NCBI GenBank assembly: GCA_027596195.1
Contig: JADGJG010000327.1
Coordinates: 1 to 24,014, forward strand
Direction: 5' to 3'
From: Podochytrium sp. JEL0797
Lineage: Eukaryota; Chytridiomycota; Chytridiomycetes; Chytridiales; Chytriomycetaceae
Length of the DNA: 24,014 bases
Shown here piece after piece: positions 18,824 to 24,014 of the stretch. Below the pieces are notes generated by a model. That model saw nothing but the letters and a program-made list of their open reading frames with translations. It ran no database searches and was not told the DNA's origin. The translations under genes were made by a program, and so were the position numbers. Every line of letters starts with the position of its first letter. Within the stretch, counting starts at the first letter, position 1.

Positions 18824-20690
18824 ATGGCCATCACCAAGAAAAGCACGCCCGCCAAGAAGGCGGCCACGTCGACTACGGCGTCCCCTGCCATCTCCAAGAA
18901 GACACCCACCTCTTCCACCCCGACTTCTTCTGCCTTGGCCAAGAAGGCCCTTGCGGCAAAGGCAGCAGCCTCGGCAAAGAAGTCGCCCGCTGCCAGCACA
19001 CCTTCTGCTGCAAAGAAGGGTGGCAAGGCGGCTGCCAAGAAAGCTGTGGTTGTTGCTGAGGAGGAGGAGTCAGATGTTGAGGATGTGGATATCCCCGACG
19101 AGGCGTTTGCTCAGCTTGTGGATGTGAGTGTGTGTGTGTGTGTGTGTGGAATAGTGAAGTGAGACTGATGCTCACTTGTCAGGCCGAGATGCTCTACGCG
19201 AGCGACAGCGACGACGCGGCGGATGCAAATGCGAACGACTCCGACGATGACAGCGCCTCTGAGGCCGCGATCCTCGCCGGCGTCATGGACAGCGACGACG
19301 ACGACGACGACGACGACAAGCGCACCAAGGCTGTCGAGAAAGCCGACGCGCCCGTCGATGCCCTCGCGCTGCAAGACGCCATCGTGTCTCTCTCCGAAGA
19401 CCTGAAAAAGAAGACGCTCAAGGAAAAGAGAAAGGAGAAGAAGCAAGAACGCGCCGACTCTCTCGCCACGGCCCACACGAAGGGTTCTCCCAACTCGAAA
19501 ACGGGCGTTGTCTACCTCGGTCGCATTCCACACGGTTTCTACGAGAAGGAGATGAAGGCCTACTTTTCGCAGTTTGGTGAAGTCTTGAGACTGCGGCTGT
19601 CGAGGAACAAAAAGACGGGCGCGTCGAAACACTATGCCTTTATTGAGTTTCCGTCTGCCTTGATTGCGGGCATCGTGGCCGATACCATGCAGGGATACCT
19701 GCTGTTCAACCACATTCTGCAGTGCAAGGTTGTGCCCAACGACAAGTTGCACCCTGACACCTTCCGTGGTCACGACAGGGCCTTCAAGGTGATGCCGTGG
19801 AACAAGATTGAGAGACAGAGAGTCAACAGGGTATGTTTTTCTTTGGCCATGTCTGAATTTGCATTGGATTCTCATCTTCATTTCCCCCCTTGCAGCCCAT
19901 GACCGAGGAAGATATCGAAGAAAAGACTGCCAAACTGCTCAAATCAGAGACTAAGAAGAGAAACAAGTTGGCCGCCTTGGGAATCGACTACGAATTCGAC
20001 GGATACGCCGCCGAGGTCCAAAAGGCCAAGGACGCGCCCAAGAGCATCATTGAGGAGGTCGCTGCCCCTGTCACGATTGCTCCCACCCCAGCCAAGAAGG
20101 CAGAGGCGACCCCCAAGAAGACTCCCGCTGCCAAGAAGGAAACCGCCGCTGTCGTCGAGTCTGCCAAGAAAGCCGCCACTCCCGCTGCCAAGAAGGCTGC
20201 CACTCCTTCCCCCGCCACCGCCACCAAGAAGGCCGCTGTCGCCACCCCAGCCAAGCCCACCACCCCTGCCCCAGCATCCACCAAGAAACCCGCTGCCGCG
20301 ACTCCCGCCGCCAAACCCGCCACCCCTGCCGCCAAAAAAGCGGCCACCCCTTCCCCCGCCGCCGCTGCCTCCGCAAAGAAATCCGCGCCTGCCTCTGCCA
20401 AGAAACCCGCCACCCCCGCACCCAAAACCCCCACCACCGCCCCCACGCGAGCGTCTCCGAGAACCGCGTCCCCGGCCCCCGCCGCCGTCGTTGCAGCTTC
20501 TGCCACCAAGAGAAAGGCAACGGCCCCGGCCCCTGGCGACACGCCCGTGTCGAAAAGATCTGCGACCCCTGCGGCCAAGAAGGGAGGATTCGTGGCGACT
20601 CCTGTTGCGGCGGCCAAAAAGTCTCCTGTGACGACTCCCACGGGTGCGGCGACGAGATCGAGCGCCAAGAAGGGGAGTGCCAAGAAGTAA
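18824..20690 (+). CDS. NOP15/NIFK-like nucleolar RRM protein with histone H1-like tail
   Basis: Three exons (18824-19123, 19183-19830, 19896-20690) give 580 residues. The RRM (about 207-286) has RNP2 VVYLGRI and RNP1 KHYAFIEF; IPHGFYEKEMKAYFSQFGEV and LSRNKKTGASKHYAF match yeast Nop15 and animal NIFK, which act in 60S subunit assembly in the nucleolus. The segment after it (MPWNKIERQRVNR, then TAKLLKSETKKRNKLAALGIDYEF) also fits NIFK. Unlike the ~220-residue yeast protein, it has a 100-residue Lys/Ala/Ser-rich head, an acidic Asp run (DSDDDDDDDD, about 137-145) and a ~210-residue tail of AKKAATP-type repeats (about 370-580), resembling the C-terminal domain of histone H1. Introns are phase 0; the first starts inside a GT repeat. 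The start at 18824 is the first Met after an in-frame upstream TTG. Confidence 0.85.
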
Positions 20691-20913
20691 ATGCATTGAT
20701 TGTTGGAGTTTTTTTGGATGCGTGGTTTTAGTTTTTTGAGTTGTTATTTTTTGGAATTTGAGTCTTGTTTTCGTGAATACATTGCGGAAAGGTATTTTGC
20801 AAATGGGTAGAGGAGAGAAAGAACGCATTCTTTTGTCTTGGATCCAATTGTTTTGTGAATCTGTCGATTTGGGTGTTGATTTCGCCACAAAAAAAAACAA
20901 AAGAAACTTTCGA

Positions 20914-21477
20914 ATGTCCATGACGCCGCAAGAGCAACAGCTCCTCGAAGTCATTCGACAGCACCCCAAGGTTCGCCGCTCAACCCGTGCCTGCTTGTTT
21001 CGCCTCTCTGTCATGCATCGCTAAAACTGCGCTCATGACCGGCTTCCTCTCCCTAGGGCGCCAACGAAGAAACCCTCACCAAAGAGCTCGGATGGGACGT
21101 GATTGAGATTGTGAACCTCGTCAACAACCTGAGTGAGAAGGTAACCTTGAATTTACGATACGGAGGGGATGGAGGCGGCGGAAGAGTGGGAGTGTGGAGT
21201 GGTGTTGTGCGTGCGGGGACTGACGTGGGGGTTTTGCGAAACAGGGATACGTTGACTTCGTGACGCTTGGCAAGAGTCTGTTTTTTAGGGCTAAGGATGT
21301 GAATGAGGCGAATCGGTGAGAGAGTGTGTGTTGTGTGCGGTTTCGGATTCATGAGGGGTTTTTTTTTGGTTCTGATTCTGTCGACTTCCCACTCCCCACG
21401 TCCCCGCCTACCAGGACTCGCGACTTGAATCAGAACGAAAAGATTGTCTACAACTTTATCAAGTCGGAGAAATCGAA

Positions 21478-21512
<35 letters not shown>

Positions 21513-22495
21513 GGAATCCGTTGTGTCCGCGCGCGTGTCCGCTCATTTCAGCGCGGGGTATGAGATCATTGACAACGCTCTCTTTTTCTCGGAACAACAG
21601 GAATCTGGATCAAAGACCTCAAAACGAAATCCGGGCTGCACTTGCAAGTCGTGACGGACTGCATCAAGAATCTCGAAAAGCATCGGTTGATCAAGTTTGT
21701 CAAAAGTGTCAAGGTTTTGCATCCCATGTGTTTTTTGGGGCACCGTGGTGCGTTTTGGGTTTTTAACACGCGCGTTTTTTGATGGTAGAATCCCACGAGG
21801 AAATTGTACATGCTTTTCGACTTGACACCCAGCGAGGATCTCACGGGAGGTGCTTGGTATACGGATCAGGAGCTCGATGTGGCTTTTATTGAGGGGTTGA
21901 CGGAGATGAGTTTCAAACTGATTTCGTCCAAGGTACGAATCTCTCCGGCCCCCCCTTTTTGAGTCTCCCACCACGCGCTTTGCCACACGCGTCGAATCAT
22001 CTAAAATACTCACGTACGCATGAACAGAGTTACCCCAAACCCGGCGCCAACGCGGACAAAACCGCCGACACAACCGAATACATTTACCCCCCCGACCACC
22101 AAAGCTACGCCTCCACGCGCGATGTGCACACGTTTCTCAAACGCAGTGGAGCGCTCAAAGTCGAACTCACCATGACGGATGTGCAGTCGCTCGTGGATCG
22201 GCTGTGGTACGATGGCAAAATCACGCGGATTCGAAAGATGGGTGGAGGTGGTGGGGAGGGAGGGAATCACAGCATGAGTGAGGAAGATGATTTTGAGGAT
22301 GAAGAGGAGGTTGTGGATGTGTGGATGTATCGGGCTGTGAAGGGGGAGAGTGTGAGTGGGGTTGTGGGGGGCGCTGGAGGGGTTTGGTGGACGGATGTGC
22401 CGTGTGGCAAGTGTGCTGTGAGGGGGTTTTGTAAGACGGGGGGGCCGGTGAGCCCGGAGGGGTGTGTTTATTTTAATAAGTGGTTGGAGTTTTGA
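20914..22495 (+). CDS. RPC34: RNA polymerase III subunit RPC34/RPC6
   Basis: Seven exons (20914-20970, 21057-21140, 21245-21315, 21415-21479, 21601-21713, 21789-21932, 22028-22495) give 333 residues; human RPC6 has 316. The subunit is TFIIE-like and helps open promoters and recruit TFIIIB. Winged-helix parts: MTPQEQQLLEVIRQHPKGAN (first), TRDLNQNEKIVYNFIKSEKS with GIWIKDLKTKSGLHLQVV (second), and RDVHTFLKRSG...LVDRLWYDGKI (third). The C-terminus has CGKCAVRGFC...GC, spacing Cx2Cx5Cx10C, which matches the [4Fe-4S] ligands of human RPC6, then VYFNKWLEF, close to the usual ending. A Gly-rich and acidic insert lies between the third winged helix and WMYRAV. Intron 1 has a weak donor (GTTCGC), and the fourth intron starts directly with a (GT)n run. 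Confidence 0.95.
21480..21511 (+). repeat. (GT)n microsatellite that contains a donor splice site
   Basis: About sixteen GT units begin exactly at the exon-intron border of RPC34 exon 4. The phase-1 donor must be the first GT, since a later GT in the run would add repeat bases to the coding sequence. Confidence 0.85.
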
Positions 22496-22770
22496 ATTTT
22501 GAATGAAGAGAGAGAGAGAGCGCGATGATGATGAAAATAGTGCAATCTTGACATATGCTGTGTGGAAGTGTGGAGAGCACGTCAGTGTGAATGTGTACAT
22601 GTGCATGTTGGTGTGGTGGGATGCTGGGTGATTCAGGCGTGGTTGAGAAGTGGAGAAAGGGGGGTCACACCGCGCAAAAAGGGAACGGCGGCACCACAAC
22701 ACGAAAAGGCGAAAAAGCGCAGGCACTCGTCGTATCGCAACGCAAAAGCACACCGGCCACACCACACCCC

Positions 22771-23847
22771 ATGGCCTCCAGCGACTCTTCTGACTCTGAG
22801 CACGACATGCTCGCACACCCCCCCCCTGGACACCACCAGGACCCGCTTGACTTCTCGTCGCCCCTCAGCGCCAACGAGCTCAGCGATTCTTCTGCAGAGT
22901 CCAGCGAGGAGGAAGACGACCGCGACGAGCTCATGTCTGACCTTCCTGCTGCGGCTGTTGCCGCGGCAGCTCCGCTGGCCAAGAAAATCACGCTGCGGCT
23001 GGCGCCCATCCAGGTATTTCTAGTTAGTGTGCCTAGGGATTGCCTAGCTTGCCTAGCGAGTTTCCCTAGTGAGTTCCCTAGCTAACACGCGCCTTTCAAA
23101 GGACGACCGCGACTTTGAAGACTCCTCCGAAAGCGACGCCGAAGACGAACTCGACGACGACGACTTTGACGACCGCGCCAGCGACGACGCTGACTTTGGC
23201 CGCGCTGCAGCCCCACCAAAGTCACAAAAGAAGCACCATCCAAAGGGAAAACACGTCAAACACTCGGACAAGATTGCAAAACACAGAAAGCCAAAGTCGG
23301 ACCACAAGACCGTTCCGCATGACGTGGTCACCATTCCGTTTGGAGAGCCGGCGATGGGGTATGACAAGTTTTTGTCGGTGCGCACGAATGAGGCGGGGGT
23401 GGAGGAGGTGTATGTCAAGTTCAAGGTGATGCTCTTTCTTTCACTCGATGGTGCTCTTTGTTAATTATTTATCTACTTCTGTACCAGAACATGAGCTACA
23501 TACACTGCGAGTGGATCCCACGCACTCTGATTGACGCGGACCGTCTGGCAAAGCAGCGCCTCCAAAAATTCCTTTTGAAACCGCTGTGGGAATCGCAATG
23601 GAGCGAGGAAGACATTTTCAATCCTTCCTTCAAAGTCGTGAGTGCTTTTCTCTTCTTGTATTCGTTGCTTGCGTGTCCCCAACTTGGTTGTTGAACAAAC
23701 TGCATTCTCCAAAACCCACACAAAATCCATCAGATTGACAGAATCATTGACGACGGTGACCGCGATGGCGAGACTTACTACCTGACCAAATGGTGCGCTC
23801 AGACGTATGACATGAGTACATGGGAATCGTCGCAAGACATTGAGGAG
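22771..23847 (+). CDS. CHD-type chromatin remodeler, N-terminal part (tandem chromodomains)
   Basis: Four exons (22771-23013, 23102-23425, 23488-23637, 23734-23847), all phase 0, code the first 277 residues; the gene runs off the end. The start MASSDSSDSEHD leads into a Ser/Asp/Glu-rich and basic head. The first chromodomain reads KFLSVR...EEVYVKFKNMSYIHCEWIP, then LIDADRLAKQRLQKFL. The second begins IDRIIDDGD and continues ETYYLTKWCAQTYDMSTWE. Wording and spacing resemble the CHD6-9/Kismet group (KYKN-SYLHC, then YLVKWC...STWE) at least as much as yeast Chd1. The Snf2 ATPase would follow but is not in the window. Subfamily placement is therefore tentative; CHD family membership is firm. A donor GTAAGA follows 23847. 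Confidence 0.85.
23014..23101 (+). repeat. CHD intron 1 with five CCTAG repeats
   Basis: CCTAG occurs at 23032, 23043, 23052, 23065 and 23077, spaced 9-13 bp, in the 88-nt intron, usually as TGCCTAG or TTCCCTAG. This leaves many AG dinucleotides before the real acceptor (CAAAG, 23101), which is uncommon for a short intron. Confidence 0.7.
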
Positions 23848-23892
23848 GTAAGAACCCAACCAAAAAAAATCGAATATAATATTTTGACTCTC

Positions 23893-23894
<2 letters not shown>

Positions 23895-23953
<59 letters not shown>

Positions 23954-24014
23954 GGGGGCGGGCGCGGGGGGGGGGGGGGGGGGGGGGGGCGGCGGGCGCG
24001 GGGGGCCCGGGCGG
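23895..24014. other. Pure G/C contig end, probable sequencing or assembly artefact
   Basis: From 23895 a run of about 57 G residues is followed by only G and C to the end, with no A or T in about 120 bases. The preceding intron sequence is AT-rich (AATATAATATTTTGACTC). Long G runs with scattered C are typical of no-signal base calls at read ends. It lies within a CHD intron and should not be read as genomic sequence. Confidence 0.8.

Noticed and set aside
19111..19881. 256-codon minus ORF opposite the RRM exon
   Set aside because: It is a shadow of a well-supported RRM exon; its N-terminal part is the reverse of low-complexity Asp codons and its C-terminus is a CA repeat.
19944..21014. Long minus-strand ORFs (up to 356 codons) and an alternative plus frame over the NOP15-like tail
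   Set aside because: The tail is built from Ala, Pro and Lys codons that leave other frames free of stops. The translations are Gly/Arg or Val/Ala runs without a fold.

Overview
The window is nuclear DNA of a small-genome eukaryote, most likely a zoosporic (flagellated) fungus such as a chytrid; the species is not identified. Evidence: genes are split by many short GT-AG introns (about 48-100 nt), intergenic gaps are short (10 bp to about 650 bp), a complete intraflagellar-transport gene (IFT88) requires a flagellum, and secreted GH18 chitinases with a Thr-rich linker plus an Nta1-type amidase point to fungi. It is not bacterial: there are no operons, and I saw no tRNA, rRNA, CRISPR array or mobile element that I could support.

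Layout, left to right: a GC-rich hairpin island (77-140) in otherwise empty DNA; a seven-helix receptor with an ERY motif (+, 493-1581); VPS54 of the GARP tethering complex (-, 1616-5570); IFT88 (+, 5603-8867), head-to-head with VPS54 across only 32 bp; an Nta1-like N-terminal amidase (-, 8878-9723), tail-to-tail with IFT88 across 10 bp; two tandem, almost identical GH18 chitinases (+, 10038-11427 and 12083-13463) with a duplicated promoter block; COX15 heme A synthase (-, 13682-15301); an obscure 1.9 kb region (15440-17340) holding two diverged copies, about 0.9 kb apart, of an unrecognised minus-strand gene, both apparently damaged; a GT31-like glycosyltransferase (-, 17357-18630); a NOP15/NIFK-like nucleolar RRM protein with a histone-H1-like tail (+, 18824-20690); the RNA polymerase III subunit RPC34/RPC6 (+, 20914-22495); and the 5' part of a CHD chromatin remodeler (+, 22771 onward), cut by a contig end made only of G and C (23895-24014), which looks like a sequencing artefact.

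The genes are mostly unrelated housekeeping genes (membrane trafficking, flagellum, respiration, ribosome and Pol III biology, chromatin), together with secreted chitinases for wall remodelling or feeding. I traced exon phases for every multi-exon gene; the models stay in frame with canonical splice sites, except IFT88 exon 1 (which seems to need a GC-AG intron) and the damaged pair at 15440-17340. I found no clear new multi-gene system. The best leads are the H1-tailed NOP15-like protein, the duplicated gene with two in-frame TGA codons, the very short divergent VPS54/IFT88 promoter with a central palindrome, the class A-like receptor in a probable fungus, and donor splice sites embedded in GT microsatellites.
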